From: Allodiplogaster sudhausi
Taxonomy: Eukaryota > Nematoda > Chromadorea > Rhabditida > Diplogasteridae
Assembly (NCBI GenBank): GCA_945643635.1
Contig: CALZFC010000349.1
Span: 3,918,501-3,982,500 of the forward strand
Reading direction: 5' to 3'
DNA length: 64,000 nt
Position 1 is the stretch's first letter. Every line of letters starts with the position of its first letter. Made by a program: the position numbers and the translations under genes. The notes beneath the pieces are model-generated. The model did not search any database, was not told where the DNA came from, and was given only the letters and a program-made list of their open reading frames with translations. Below, in pieces: positions 44,554 through 56,627 of the stretch.

Positions 44554-47500
44554 GAGGTTGTCGGAAAAAGAGGTGGAGGGAGAAAGAGGGAGAGAGAGAG
44601 AAATGGAAAAAAAATTTCTCAAGCAAACTGACCCGGACGAGCATGGCTCCCTTGTCGGCGAAATGAACGATGAAGTAAAGATTGTCCGACGGCTCCTGCT
44701 CCACCTTCACCTCGACGATTTCCTCGTACTTGCCGGGTGGTAATACCAGTCTGTCTCAATCAGACATTTAGACTCTTCACTTTCTCAGCTGATCTCTCTC
44801 TCTCCCCCTCCCATCTCTCCATCTCTCTCTCTCATTCTCACCCTCTTTCTCTCCCTTCTCTCTCTGTCTACCAACTTGGAAAAGACAAATGCGCCGTCCT
44901 CCTGCTGATGGGCGATGTAATTGGGCCAGTAGTCATATAAATCAGGAAAACCTTGTAGTGTCAAGAAGCGAACTCTTTCAGGATGGGCAGAAGGGCCACT
45001 CATTATGTTTACAATCCCGAGCTGCAAGAGAGAGAGAGAGAGAGAGCGAGAGTGAGAGAGACAGAGAAATATAAATAGAAAGAGACGAAGAGAGATACTT
45101 GGATAGATTTTTCAAGATCTTGCTGAATGACAATCCCTGAACTATCAAATTTCGAACTGACCCAAGAAGGACTGTAGGGGATCCGAAAGTCGCGCCGAGT
45201 GTAGCTGCTCAGGCTGTTGAAAGAAAGCACGCGTATGGACATGGAGTTATCGGGCTGCAACTGGCGAACAGGGAATAAAAGCCGCTGTCGAGGACCCAGA
45301 AGCTTAGGCTGGGGAAGCAGGTATTGGGCCCAAAACCAGGGTGGGTTCGCTGTTTTTGCCTAAAAATGTCACTCAAAAAACGTGTGGTGCGGTAGGGCTT
45401 TGGGGAAGCCCAAAATCAGTGTGGTTCTGTCAAAACTACAATACCTTTTTTCCTGATAGCGACATTGAAAGAAGACAAATAAAACTTGAAAGAAACTGCC
45501 ATAGGGCTTACATCTCTTGAATATACATATCTAGAAAAATTCTGGAATCAAGAGAGTGATAGAGAGAAAGAAAGAAAGGAAGAAAAATAAAGAGAGGAAC
45601 TGCGAGAGTGGAGGGAGGCAGTTGTTGCAGGATGTGCTGGCCTTGCACGGCGGGCGTGTATGCCTCCTGGACGAGCGTGTTCGTTGCCAGCTGAAACGAA
45701 GCCATTGATAGTGAAAAGCGAAACATCGAAGCAAGATAAATATATGTTTTAAACAATTCATTAATTGCTAATTTGCATATCAAGAGATGATATGTAAATT
45801 TGGAATTAATATACTGTCAAACAAATATACATATTTATCTCAGTGTTGACCTCCTCAACACGCATAGCTCGCTTGGCAGGCATCAGGGACACAGCGCGCA
45901 TCCCGGGCTCCTCTAGGCAGTGTACTAACGAACAGGTTGCGTCGTCGTTGTCGCCCGCGAAGAAGACACCGAATGTATGGGAAAGCGGAGAGTCCCGGCT
46001 ACAAGAATTGCGGCTATGGACACACTTTGGCATATCGACCACCTCTGGAGAACAATGGAAGAGGTGGTGTACGCATGCGAATGGATCCCACATAAGTTTT
46101 GGGTGATAATGTTACCGCTCAGAAATTTTGTTGAAGCTTTCACCAGAGTTTTCTGTCAAAATGCTGTCAGAGAATGATGACAGATTTTACTGAGAGAGAA
46201 AATTCCACCGATCGACATTTCGATGTATTCATGTACCTGATGACGTATTCACGGACGATGACGTCACGCGTGAAGTGCGCATCCGCCGCGTCGATGAGCG
46301 CGAAGCAAACGCGGGAAAAAGGAGGTGGATGGCGGCCAAAGTGGGAGTGGATGACGAGGCGGCGGCCGGAAGGCGATAAGGCGGCATTGTTGTACTTGGT
46401 GACCGAGGGAACGCGCACGCGGCTCACAGTGGCAGCTGGGCCAAGAATCATGTGACCGAAAGTCAGGTCAACATGACAGGCAGCAGCAGATCAAGACAGA
46501 GTCTTTCATCTCCAACTACTATACAAAGGATACCAAGATCCTTGGTGCCAGCTTCCTCCATCATGCATCAAATCCACAAAAATGGCGAAGACTCATAGCG
46601 CTTCCCGGAATCCATTAACCCATTGACATAAAGCGTTAACATAAATTGACATAAAATGACATAATGACATAAATTGATTGGATTAACCAAAGGAAGCAGA
46701 CGACGACGACGGCGGTGAAGTGGGAACGAAGAAGAGCATCTTCTTGTCAACGACGAGCACAACGACGACGTCTCTGTTCGCGCAGAGGATGCAGCAAGCA
46801 GCGCCGGCAGGCAGGTCCGCCATGGGATGCAGGTCGCCAATCGTCCAGAACTTCATACCATTAGGTGAACTAGAAAAGTGAGTTACTATAATTATTTTTA
46901 TTTGTTTTTTCTCTCTCTTCATATGGTGGGCTATTGTGTAATCATCAGTAATCATCAGTTTCTTTGTCGTGGCCTACACTAATTAGCTCTGATAAAAGGG
47001 AAAAACTGCGCTGAAACGGACACGCCGTCAGAGGTGCAAGTTGGCCCAACTTTTTTGGACCCGGCCGGCCCTTAGGGCCTAAAATCTCGGCCCGGCCCGG
47101 CCCGCGGGTTTCGGGCCGTTGAATTTTGGGCCCGGGCCGGCCCGATTTTTTTAAACATGTGAAATTCCTACTTCTAATTCGTCCCTTTATCATAAAAAAT
47201 TTTTTTCGTTCGATTTACTGTTCACACTGCTTTCATTTATTGCATTGAAAAGCGGAATACGACTCCTAATCTGAAATATTACGTATGGGGCGGTCGTGAG
47301 CATTTTCGCCTGCAAATTTACGAAAAACGGGCCCAATCGGGCCCAGGGCCGATTGGGCCCGTTTTTGAAAGAGGCCGGGCCTAAGCTAGGGCCCTACAAG
47401 TGTGGCCCTAGCTTGGGCCCGGCCTTGCCAGGCTCGGGCCGGCCCGGGCCTCTTGCACCTCTGCACGCCGTAGGTTTCTTCCATGATGGTATCACGTAAA

Positions 47501-47743
47501 ATTCGACTCTCTTCCTTCTCACGTCGCAGCTCCGCCTGCGAAATGCGAAAAGAATAAACATACATATAAAATGGAAGACATTTAATTTCTTACTTCTAAA
47601 ATCATATCAACTCTTGTTATACAATTGTTGTTATAAGAACAGCCAAATTTTTTGTTGTGACAAGACAAAATTGATATTTTGTGACGTACCTCCGCGGTTT
47701 CTGCTGCTGCTGCCCCATTCTTGAAGAGACTGCAATTGCCCAT
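44259..47743 (-). CDS. Gene X copy 1: MGNC-start protein of unknown function, about 10 exons
   Basis: Complement exons: 47690-47743; about 47472-47535 (plus its end before 47029, interrupted by the hAT MITE); 46688-46869; 46237-46435; 45851-46163; 45601-45690; 45099-45260; 44876-45021; 44633-44750; 44259-44402, stop TAA. Phases agree from exon 3 on. The N-terminus MGNCSLFKN fits N-myristoylation at Gly2 with palmitoylation at Cys4, so membrane attachment is likely. Exon 2 is a charged coil (ELRREKEESRILRDTIMEE). Exons 3-5 are beta-rich (DVVVVLVVDKKMLFFVP, FALIDAADAHFTRDVIV) and could form part of a propeller. Later: LGIVNIMSGPSAHPERVRFL and EEIVEVKVEQEPSDNLYFI. No family recognised. Exon 5 has an in-frame TAA near 46115. 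The MITE and this stop suggest the copy is damaged. Confidence 0.6.
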
Positions 47744-48243
47744 GGCAAATCAGATGGATGGACGAGGAGAGACGGCGAGCGAGAGAGCGAGAGAGCGAGA
47801 GATAAAAAGGAGAGACGGCCACTCTTGAGTTGCTGCTTACAGAGGCTATCAATAAAAGAAGAAGAAAAGTAGAGATTGTAGAGATGAGTGATCTGTACAA
47901 TCTCTAATAGGATTTTTTTTGTATAATATGTACTAGAATAGGAAACAAATAATTATGTCGGAATATACAAAGTCAAGATGGAAAGGAAATTGAGGAGAGG
48001 AGAAAAGTAAACGAATTGCGATTTGATAAAATAAAATAGCGGATGAGATAAAAGAGCTACAAGGAGATGCACTCTCGATATCAGGAAGTTTTATTTTCCA
48101 ATCATTTACTACCGCGTTTGGCAGAAATTATTTAAACCTCTCATATGTACTTGCAATGGCAATGAGCCATATTAAATCAATAGGCCCGAGTGCATGTTGG
48201 GGGAGCATGCAGAAAGAAGAGTCTTATCGCTTCAATATGAATG
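46160..48243 (-). repeat. Inverted duplication, left arm (gene X 5' half and upstream DNA)
   Basis: Sequence from the gene X exon 4/5 region through the start codon and about 500 bp of upstream DNA is repeated as its reverse complement at 50965-52620. The outer edge of the similarity falls at GGGGGAGCATGCAGAAAGAA (48204) against its complement at 50984. The spacer of about 2.7 kb holds foldback B copy 2. Confidence 0.8.
47029..47463. mobile_element. hAT-type MITE (435 bp) in gene X exon 2
   Basis: Ends CAGAGGTGCAAG and CTTGCACCTCTG are perfect 12-bp inverted repeats. Flanks carry the same 8 bp, CACGCCGT, at 47021-47028 and 47464-47471. The paralogous exon at 51740 has a single copy of this 8-mer and no insert, so the insertion is proven by an empty site. 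Interior is a GC-rich set of GGGCCGGCCC palindromes and an AT stretch; no ORF. Confidence 0.92.
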
Positions 48244-49012
48244 TGGTTGGAAAATACATACGCACCTTTTTTGTAACTAACCATAAATATAAGATCTATG
48301 TACAAAGCGTCAAGGAGTTGAGAGGGTATGATACGAGAGAGTCGACAAGCGGAGCGCAGGGTGGCTGGTTAAAAGTTGAACAGGAAAAAAATCGCTTCTT
48401 ATTGTTAACTGCTGGCCATTTTAGCAAGACTACCAGGCAATGATCAAATTAAGGAAGCGCGTTAGAACTGCGATTAATCTGACTAGTTCTGGGTGAGTTG
48501 CTAGATGGAAGCTTGCGAAGAAGTAGAAACATAGATCTTAGAATTCGAGTCTAGCAGTTTTGCGATTCGGAAAATGGTACCTTGCAATTAGTGAAAGAGA
48601 ATTCAAACTGACTAGCAAAGGGTTAGGCTTTTTCATTTTCACTTATGTACGTACAGTGCCTGATGGGGTTGAAAAGAGAGATAAAACAAGACGATGACAC
48701 ATCGCTCCGAGATTTCTGCTTTGAGGCGTTGATAGGGATGACTCATCGCTCCGACCTCAGACGTGTGTTTTCAAGAACGACACGCACCAAATAGTGTCCC
48801 CAGAAAGGGTGACAACAGCCTAACGAAAGGTCCGTCAGGTAGACGATACGATGTACTCCATTCATATCCCATTCTTACTACCTTCTGATTCTAGTATGAT
48901 TTAGCATTATAATAATTATAGTTACAAGTATGTAACTCAATTTTGACCACTGCTTTCCGCAGGAGATCAGAAGACGTGTGAGTCTACCAGTCCTGGCGCT
49001 CTCGGACTAGTA
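48244..49012 (-). repeat. Repeat E, inverted relative to 60.66-61.65 kb
   Basis: GGGTGAGTTGCTAGATGGAA, CTTGCGAAGAAGTAGAAACA and CTACCAGTCCTGGCGCTCTC reappear as complements at 61.6, 61.55 and 60.67 kb. The repeat goes with gene X copies 1 and 3, so the duplicated block is larger than the gene. Confidence 0.7.
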
Positions 49013-50691
49013 TTAAGACAGAATGTCCATAAGACTCGAGCAGGGCCCTATTATGACCTGCCCTAGGAATTTGTTTTTGACTTTGTTCATGAAAATTGGT
49101 TATAATATACAACTCGACGTGGCCAACAAAATAGGCTACATTTCAAACTTGAACAAAATTTTCCGCGCTTGACCCGGTGCATTAATTTTAAACATTTCAC
49201 TTGTCATAACTCGCTTAAAACATATAGTTAGATAACCATCGAGGTATCATTGGATAGCTTTTTTAAGGGGCTTTAATTTTCATGTTGATGATCTTTTCAT
49301 AAAATTTCATTTTGGCCCTAAAATACGGCCCTGAATTTTTTCGAAGGCGGTTTTTGGCCTACTTAAGTATTTTATGCTCATTTCTACAATACGGCACCTG
49401 CATATTCTTAAAGCTAGAAATTTGCTACAATATATGTCTCTTTCAAAAGAATTGAAGATCCCGGACTATGGTTCCCAAACGCTTGAACATGATCCTGTGT
49501 AAACTGTAACACCGTGCAAGTGCATTCTTCGATCCATAACCGCGCTCAATGTCAATATAACAAAATCGTAAGTATATCATCTAAGAGCTCTCACGAAGAT
49601 CTTCAAATGTTTCATAAATTTTTTTATTGAAAAGTTTCAATTTATATGGGAAATTACAATTAGAAGGCTTATAAAACTACTTCGAGACATTTTCGCCTGT
49701 CGAAGCATACATCATAAGAAAGAGGATGAAATTTGCTACAAGGTGAACCCCTTTCAATGGAATTCCATGCATACGATCTTTTGTTATCAATTATAAAAGC
49801 AGTGCCAGTAGCGGCGCTGTCATTTTGCCCAAGAATTCACATTTTTGGTTATTCGAATTAGAATATTCCAATTTTTTTCTACAGTTTTTTTTCCATAAGG
49901 CCTTGTTATACTATTCTTATGGCTTATAACAAAAGATCGTATGCATGGAATTATATTGAAAGGGGTTCATCTTGTAGCAAATTTCATCCTCTTTCGTATG
50001 ATGTATGTTTTGACAGGCGAAAATGTTTTTACAGTAGTTTTTTAAGCCTTCTAATTGTACATAACGAAATTTCCCATATAAATTGAAACTTTTCAATAAA
50101 ATAATGTATGTAACATTTGAAGATCTCCGTGAGAGCTCTTAGATGATATACTTACGATTTTGTAATATTGACATTGAGCGCAGTTATGGATCGAAGAATG
50201 CGCTTGCACGGTGTTACCGTTTACACAGGATCATGTTCAAGCGTTTGGGAACCATAGTCCGGGACCTTCAATTCTTTTGAAAGAGACGTATATTGTAGCA
50301 AATTTCAAGCGCTTTAAGAATATGTAGGTGCAGTTTTGTAGAAATGAGCATAAAATACTTAAGTTGGCCAAAAACCGCCCTCGAAAAAATTCAGGGCCGT
50401 ATTTTAGGGCCAAAATGAAATTTTATGAAAACATCATCACCATGAAAATTAAAGCCCCTTAAAAAAGCTATCTATTGATACCTCGATGGTTGTCTAACTA
50501 TATGTTTTAAGCGAGTTATGACAAGTGAAAATTATAATATTACTGCATCGGAAAATTTTTTTTCAAGTTTTAAATATAGCCTATTTTGTTGGCCACGTCG
50601 AGTTGTATATTATAGCCAATTTTCATGAACAAAGTCAAAAACAAATTCCTAGGGCAGGCCTTGATCGAAGGATACTGACATGCTCTCTTAA
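49013..50691. repeat. Foldback element, family B copy 2
   Basis: TTAAGACAGAATGTCCATAA at the left, ...GATACTGACATGCTCTCTTAA at the right; arms of about 0.8 kb mirrored around TTCGAATTAGAATATTCCAA (near 49855). TTAA at both ends. Flanks read as continuous repeat E/D sequence that is uninterrupted at about 60.65 kb, apart from TTAG there in place of TTAA. Confidence 0.85.
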
Positions 50692-50964
50692 CACAGCCAA
50701 CGGATGCATCGAAGAGACCCGAGTTTTGCCAGCATCAAAGAATGTAGAATGAAGCCATAAACACGTGATCATGAAATAAGTGATAAAATGTGCCACGTAA
50801 GACAGCTGGCAGTTGGCAGTACGCCTGTGTTCACTTTCTCTCTCTCTCTCTATTCTATCTCACGTTTCTTATCTCACAACTCTCACGCCTTCTGGGGTAT
50901 CTCTGTTTTTAGTGAAAGCTTTACAATACAAATTGCTTTTGTTTCTCTCTAGCTCCCTCGTTTT
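50692..50964 (+). repeat. Dispersed repeat D, partial copy
   Basis: GGATGCATCGAAGAGACCCG, GACAGCTGGCAGTTGGCAGT, a CT tract and CTTCTGGGGTATCTCTGTTT match the minus-strand copy at 60420-60640. Confidence 0.6.
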
Positions 50965-52620
50965 ATTCATATTGAAGCGATAAGACTCTTCTTTCTGCAT
51001 GCTCCCCCAACATGCAACATGCCTATTTATTTAATATGGCTTATTGCCATTGCAAGTACATATGAGAGGTTTAAATAATTTCTGCCAAACGCGGTAGTAA
51101 ATGATTGGAAAAGAAAACATCCTGATATCGAGAGTGCATCTCCTTGTAGCTCTTTTATCTCATCCGCTATTTTATTTTATCAAATCGCAATTCGTTTACT
51201 TTTCTCCTCTCCTCAATTTCCTTTCCATCTTGACTTTGTATATTCCGACATAATTATTTGTTTCCTATTCTAGTACATATTATACAAAAAAAATCCTATT
51301 AGAGATTGTACAGATCACTCATCTCTACAATCTCTACTTTTCTTCTTCTTTTATTGATAGCCTCTGTAAGCAGCAACTCAAGAGTGGCCGTCTCTCCTTT
51401 TTATCTCTCGCTCTCTCGCTCTCTCGCTCGCCGTCTCTCCTCGTCCATCCATCTGATTTGCCATGGGCAATTGCAGTCTCTTCAAGAATGGGGCAGCAGC
51501 AGCAGAAACCGCGGAGGTACGTCACAAAATATCAATTTTGTCTTGTCACAACAAAAAATTTGGCTGTTCTTATAACAACAATTGTATAACAAGAGTTGAT
51601 ATGATTTTAAAAGTAAGAAATTAAATGTCTTCCATTTTATATGTATGTTTATTCTTTTCGCATTTCGCAGGCGGAGCTGCGACGTGAGAAGGAAGAGAGT
51701 CGAATTTTACGTGATACCATCATGGAAGAAACCTACGGCGTGTCCGTTTCAACGCAGTTTTCCCTTTTATCAGAGATAATTAGTGTAGGCCAGGACAAAG
51801 AAACTGATGATTACTGATGATTGCACAATAGCCCACCATATGAAGAGCGAGAAAAAACAAGTAAAAATAATTATAGTAACTCACTTTTCTAGTTCACCTA
51901 ATGGTAAGAAGTTCTGGACGATTGACGACCTGCATCCCATGGCGGACCTGCCTGCCGGCGCTGCTTGCTGCATCCTCTGCGCGAACAGAGACGTCGTCGT
52001 TGTGCTCGTCGTTGACAAGAAGATGCTCTTCTTCGTTCCCACTTCACCGCCGTCGTCGTCGTCTGCTTCCTTTGGTTAATCCAATCAATTTATGTCATTA
52101 TGTCATTTTATGTCAATTTATGTTAACGCTTTATGTCAATGGGTTAATGGATTCCGGGAAGCGCTATGAGTCTTCGCCATTTTTGTGGATTTGATGCATG
52201 ATGGAGGAAGCTGGCACCAAGGATCTTGGTATCCTTTGTATAGTAGTTGGAGATGAAAGACTCTGTCTTGATCTGCTGCTGCCTGTCTCGTTGACCTGAC
52301 TTTCGGTCACATGATTCTTGGCCCAGCTGCCACCGTTTCCCTGTTTCAGCAGCAAGAAGGACAGCCACAACGACAAGGCGGCCTTATCGCCTTCTGGCCG
52401 CTGCCTCGCCATCCACTTTGGCAGACGCGTCTCCGGCGTTCGCTTCGCACTCATCGACGCGGCGGATGTGCACTTCATGCGTGACGTCATCGTCCGTGAA
52501 TACGTCATCAGGTACACACATCGGTAAAAATTTTTTAAGTGAAATCTGTCGACATTGTCCTACAGCATTTTGACAGAAAACTCTCCTGGAAGCTGCAATA
52601 AAATTTTAGAGGGTTAGAGG
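50965..52620 (+). repeat. Inverted duplication, right arm
   Basis: Reverse-complement partner of 46160-48243. It lacks the hAT MITE and ends soon after the exon 4 region, at about 52600. Confidence 0.8.
51463..52530 (+). pseudogene. Gene X copy 2: 5' part only, exon 4 frameshifted
   Basis: Exon 1 51463-51516 (MGNCSLFKN), exon 2 from 51671 with an intact ELRREKEESRILRDTIMEE segment and no MITE, exon 3 51893-52074 with the same 182-nt length as copy 1. Exon 4 from 52327 has indels: the frame entering it is not the frame that reads ALSPSGR and FALIDAADVHFMRDVIV. No later exons follow, so this copy is a truncated pseudogene. Confidence 0.7.
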
Positions 52621-53574
52621 CTCTCTTCGCGCACACCGAGCTAATATACATAAATATACATAAATGACGCTTATTTGGCTTCCCGACCGAGATCGACTAA
52701 GCGTATTGAAAGAAATAACAAGTAGGAATAAGAATTCACGAAGAAACCGTTATAAATGAGGCTGTAACCAGAGAGGAACAAGTTTCCAAAGACTCAAACG
52801 GGCAATTATCAAGATAATCGCTTTATACCCGATCGATCATATGCGAAGGCAGCGCTATCGACAACGGCTAAGAGCACATTGGAGTCGACGACACCGCTGG
52901 GAGGGTCGACGTTGAGACGGTTCATTTTCGTTGTCAAGGCGGTTCATGCGACAGGCAGATGTGTTGATCGCCTTCAAATTGTTAGAAAATATGTAATGTC
53001 ATGTTGTACTTTTTAAGTTATCGTCGATGATCGTTCAAAAAAGGCCTTCTGCTAGGATGAAATGAATAAGCAGACGAGGTGGACCCCTTGATATGGTAAG
53101 TGCGCTCTCGTCGACATCTTTTTGGCATTGGGCAGATGTGAGCGGCGCAGTCGACAGGACGAATGGACTGAGTGAGCCATTACTTGAAGAAGGAGAAGTA
53201 TCGAGGAAACGAACTATTATGCAGACACGAGGAACTTTCATACTATCTATCAGTGAACAGAGATCATAGTTTCAAAACGTTTAGTGAAAATTATGTTAGA
53301 TTTTAAAGTTAAATGTGATTTGCAATGTATTTCAATAATTTGAAAAATTTCAGCATTATTTCGTCACGGAGTTTTTAAATGTCGAACTTTGTACTGTGTA
53401 CGTGTGAAAGATTCACTAATTTGACTATGAAATCGCTGCACTTTGGCGAAAATGGATAATTTCCCGCTAAAAAATTCATAAATGTAAAAGGCACTTTCCA
53501 AAAGCATTTTCATCAGTCGCTCAGTCTCCGCTTGGCTGCTCTCCTCTCCATTTCTCCTCTTCCTCCCAGCCATG
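52621..53574. other. Intergenic, no gene seen
   Basis: AT-rich, no repeats or exons I can support. It provides the upstream region of the MSP-like start at 53575. Confidence 0.4.
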
Positions 53575-54136
53575 ATGGCTCATTCCGTTCCTCCTGGCAA
53601 CGTCGACTCTCGTCCCAGCGCCAATGTCGCATTCAAGCAGCAGCCAAAACTGGCCGGCCCAATTGGAAAGCGGGAGCGTGAGAGTTGGCTGCATCGGCGG
53701 CCTTGCAAACGATCATCCTCACGTTCACGATCGCGCTCTCCGATTTGGCGGCGAACTTCTGGCGCCGCTTCTCGATTCAGTTCCTTTCCTCCCGATCTGC
53801 TAGAGGATGGCTGGGCGCCCTTCGAGCTGCCCGCCTCCTACAATGGCCGCCAGCAAGGAGTCCCTGCTGCGGAGCCACAGAACCACACGGAGCACACCTC
53901 GTTCTGCGAGCGCCGCGGTAAACCATAAAAATAAAATAAAATAAATTAAATTGGAGAAATAAAATTATTACGAAAAATTAAATCAAGGCCTTAATTAATT
54001 AAGGCAATTTAATTTAGGCAAGCAGCGCGCTTCCTGCTCTAATAAGCCACGCGAAGAAGGCCACGCCCCCCGACACTCTCCTTCCGCCTTCTACCTCGCC
54101 GCTGGTATCGAGGCCAATGCGAGCGCCCTCCTTGAG
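53575..54136 (+). CDS. Chimeric gene with an MSP N-terminus and an Arg/Ser-rich body
   Basis: Exons 53575-53917 and 54018-54136, joined in phase 1, no stop seen. The first about 20 residues (MAHSVPPGNVDSRPSANVAF) match the MSP N-terminus (M-A-x-S-V-P-P-G-D). Instead of the following MSP strands the frame continues with KLAGPIGKRERESWLHRRP, a KRSSSRSRSRSP run, and then PDLLEDGWAPFELPASYNG and SPSAFYLAAGIEANASALLE. So either an MSP exon was fused to other coding DNA or a different gene starts with an MSP-like segment. TCCTCCCAG lies just before the start codon, like a trans-splice acceptor. Later exons not found; a foldback element begins 200 bp downstream. Confidence 0.5.
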
Positions 54137-54204
54137 GTACTATCATCATTCTAGACAGTCTGTATTTTTATATATATTTATTTATGAATTTTATTTATCT
54201 ATTT

Positions 54205-54209
54205 ATTTA

Positions 54210-54245
<36 letters not shown>
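54205..54245. repeat. (TA)n microsatellite
   Basis: TATATATATATA tract within AT-rich ATTTATTTAT sequence. Confidence 0.85.
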
Positions 54246-54246
<1 letters not shown>

Positions 54247-54339
54247 TTATTTATAATACATAAATTAATAAGAATGAATTAAGAATGATTTATTTATCGT
54301 ACATCAATTAATAAGAATGAATTTAGAATGAAGAATGAA

Positions 54340-56074
54340 TTAAGAGAGCTTCTCTGTAAGAGTCGAGCATGCGCTTAAGGCTGCCTGCCCCGGGAAAATT
54401 ATTTTCTAATTCATTAACGGAAAACATTTTGCTTATACAACTCGACCCGTTCTTTTTAATGAGACTAATTTCATCATCATCCGATTTTTTCACTTCGGGA
54501 TACACTACCGTAACCCTAAAAATTCATTGAGCCATAAATCCGTTCAAAATCTGTTTTGAGAAACGATGTACATATCATTCAATAGCATTTCGAAAGCTCT
54601 TCAAATTTCATCTAGGAACATGTTTTACGAAAATTTTATTTTGGCCGAGAAAATTGGCGTTAAATTATTTGAAGGGACGACACGCCACTTTCTGCTCATT
54701 TCTACACTCTGTAACCTAGATAGAAAGAAAGAGCGTGAAATTTGCTATCAAATAATCACCATTCAAGAAAAATCCGAGCGTACCAATGTTTTCTATGACG
54801 CGAGCAATGCGCGCGAGTCGGTCAAAATGACACATTTTCGGCCGCCGAGGCATCGTTCAAGCGCATTCATCGATCCATAACTACGCTCAATGTTAATATC
54901 ACAAAATCGTTAGCATATCATCTAAGAGCTCTCACAGAGATCTTCAAATGCTACATACATACTCTTATTGAAAAGTTTATATTTCTATGGAAAATTTCGT
55001 TCTGTACTATAAGCAGGCTTTAAAAACTACTTTACTAACACTTCCGCACTTCCAAACATACATCATAAGAAAGAGCGTGAAATTTGCTACAAGATAGACC
55101 CCTTTCAGTAAACTTTGAAGCCTATAATGTTTTGTTATAAGTCATAAGAGTAGGTAAAGTAGCGTCACTGTCCTTTCGCCCAAGAATTTCATTGTTTAGG
55201 TTATTCGAATTGGAATATTCCAATATTTTTTTCCATTGAAGAATTGTGCTAAGCTGATGCCCTATTCTTATAACTTATAACAGAACAATATAGACTTGAA
55301 AGTTTATTGAAAGGGGTTCATCTTGTAGCAAATTTCACGCTCTTTCTTAAGATATATGTTTGGAAGTGCGGAAATGTTACTAAAGTAGTCTTTAAAGCCT
55401 TCTGAAAGTTCAGAACGAAATTTTCCATTGAAATATAAATATTTCAATAATAGTATGTATGTAGCATTTGAAGTTCTCTGTGAGAGCTCTTAGATGATAT
55501 GCTAACGATTTTGCAATATTAAGATTGAGCAAAGTTATGGATCGCTGAATGCGGTTGCAGGGTGCCTCGGCGGCCGAAAATGTGCCATTTTGACCGCCTC
55601 GCGCGCATTACTCGCGTCATAGCAAAAATTGGTACGCTCGGATTTTTCTTGAATGGTGATTGTTTGATAGCAAATTTCACGCTCTTTCTTTCTATTTAGG
55701 TCCCAAAGTGTAGAAATGACCATAAATTGCTGTGTCGACCCTTCAAATAATTTAACGCCAATTTTCTCGGTCAAAATAAAATTTTCGTAAAACATGTTCC
55801 TAGATGAAATTTGAAGAGCTTTCGAAATGCTATTGAATGATATGTACATCGTTTCTCAAAACAGATTTTGAACGGATTTATGGCTCAATGAATTTTCAGG
55901 GTTACGGTAGTGTATCCCGAAGGGAAAAAATCGGATGATGATGAAATTAGTCTCATTAAATAGAGCGGGTCGAGTTGTATAAGCAAAATGTTTTCCGTTA
56001 ATGAATTCTTAAACAATTTTCCCGGGCAGGCTGCCTTTAGCGCATGCTCGACTCTTACAGAGAAGCTCTCTTAA
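54340..56074. repeat. Foldback element, family A copy 2
   Basis: TTAAGAGAGCTTCTCTGTAA at the left is mirrored at the right end by TTACAGAGAAGCTCTCTTAA; this copy has the best-preserved termini. Arms of about 0.86 kb around GAATTGGAATATTCCAAT (near 55215). TTAA at both ends. Very close to the copy in the pPolB intron, including most interior bases. Confidence 0.9.
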
Positions 56075-56508
56075 TTCAGAGTGAAATTGATGGCAATGTA
56101 TACATTGAGAAACGCTATTATCGTTATTGATGGCAACATTAAAAATGAAGTTGTATGTATTTCGTAACATAGAGATCATCATTTGCTTATCGCCCTTTGT
56201 CCGCTTTCCACGTGCATTCGCCTGTGAAATTTCCCATAAAGATGTCAATTTCACAATTTTTATGCAAATCTAATCAGCTTATTTCTGGAAATTTCTTGCA
56301 ACCTCATTCTTCGGATGCGCTCTCCTCTCCTCTGGTCGCCTTCATTGCTCTCTGCGTTCACTTTCCCTTTTTTGTTTTTACCCCTCACGCTTTTCTCTAA
56401 ACCTTTCCCCAACTCTCTCTCACTCTCTCTCTCTCTCTCTCAATCTCTTTCTTCCTTATCTTCCTCACATTCCTAATACTGCCTGAGTGTCTCTCCCTCT
56501 CTCTCCAG
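56075..56508. other. Spacer, no gene seen
   Basis: CT tract at 56415-56445; otherwise nothing recognisable. Confidence 0.4.
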
Positions 56509-56627
56509 GAAAGTTGTCTCGCTTCCTCCGTCTCCTCCCTCTCTTCGTCCTCTTCTCTCTCGCTGCGGTAGCTAGCGGTCAGGAGGACGGACAACCTTTT
56601 GACATCCCGATCGACAAAGAAATTTAA
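56509..56627 (+). pseudogene. Inverted copy of the cystatin signal-peptide exon
   Basis: After a CTCTCCAG acceptor the frame reads KLSRFLRLLPLFVLFSLAA and FDIPIDKEI then TAA. This matches the first exon of the minus-strand cystatin gene at 59354-59449 (MSRFLFLLPLFALFALAAAA, FDIPIDKE) on the opposite strand. The donor is replaced by a stop, no other cystatin exon follows, so it is a partial duplicate. Confidence 0.7.

Noticed and set aside
54566..55849. 104-codon ORF seen in each arm of foldback A and in the 18.8-20.5 kb copy
   Set aside because: It recurs because the arms are inverted copies; substitutions among copies do not favour synonymous sites by eye and it looks like no known protein.
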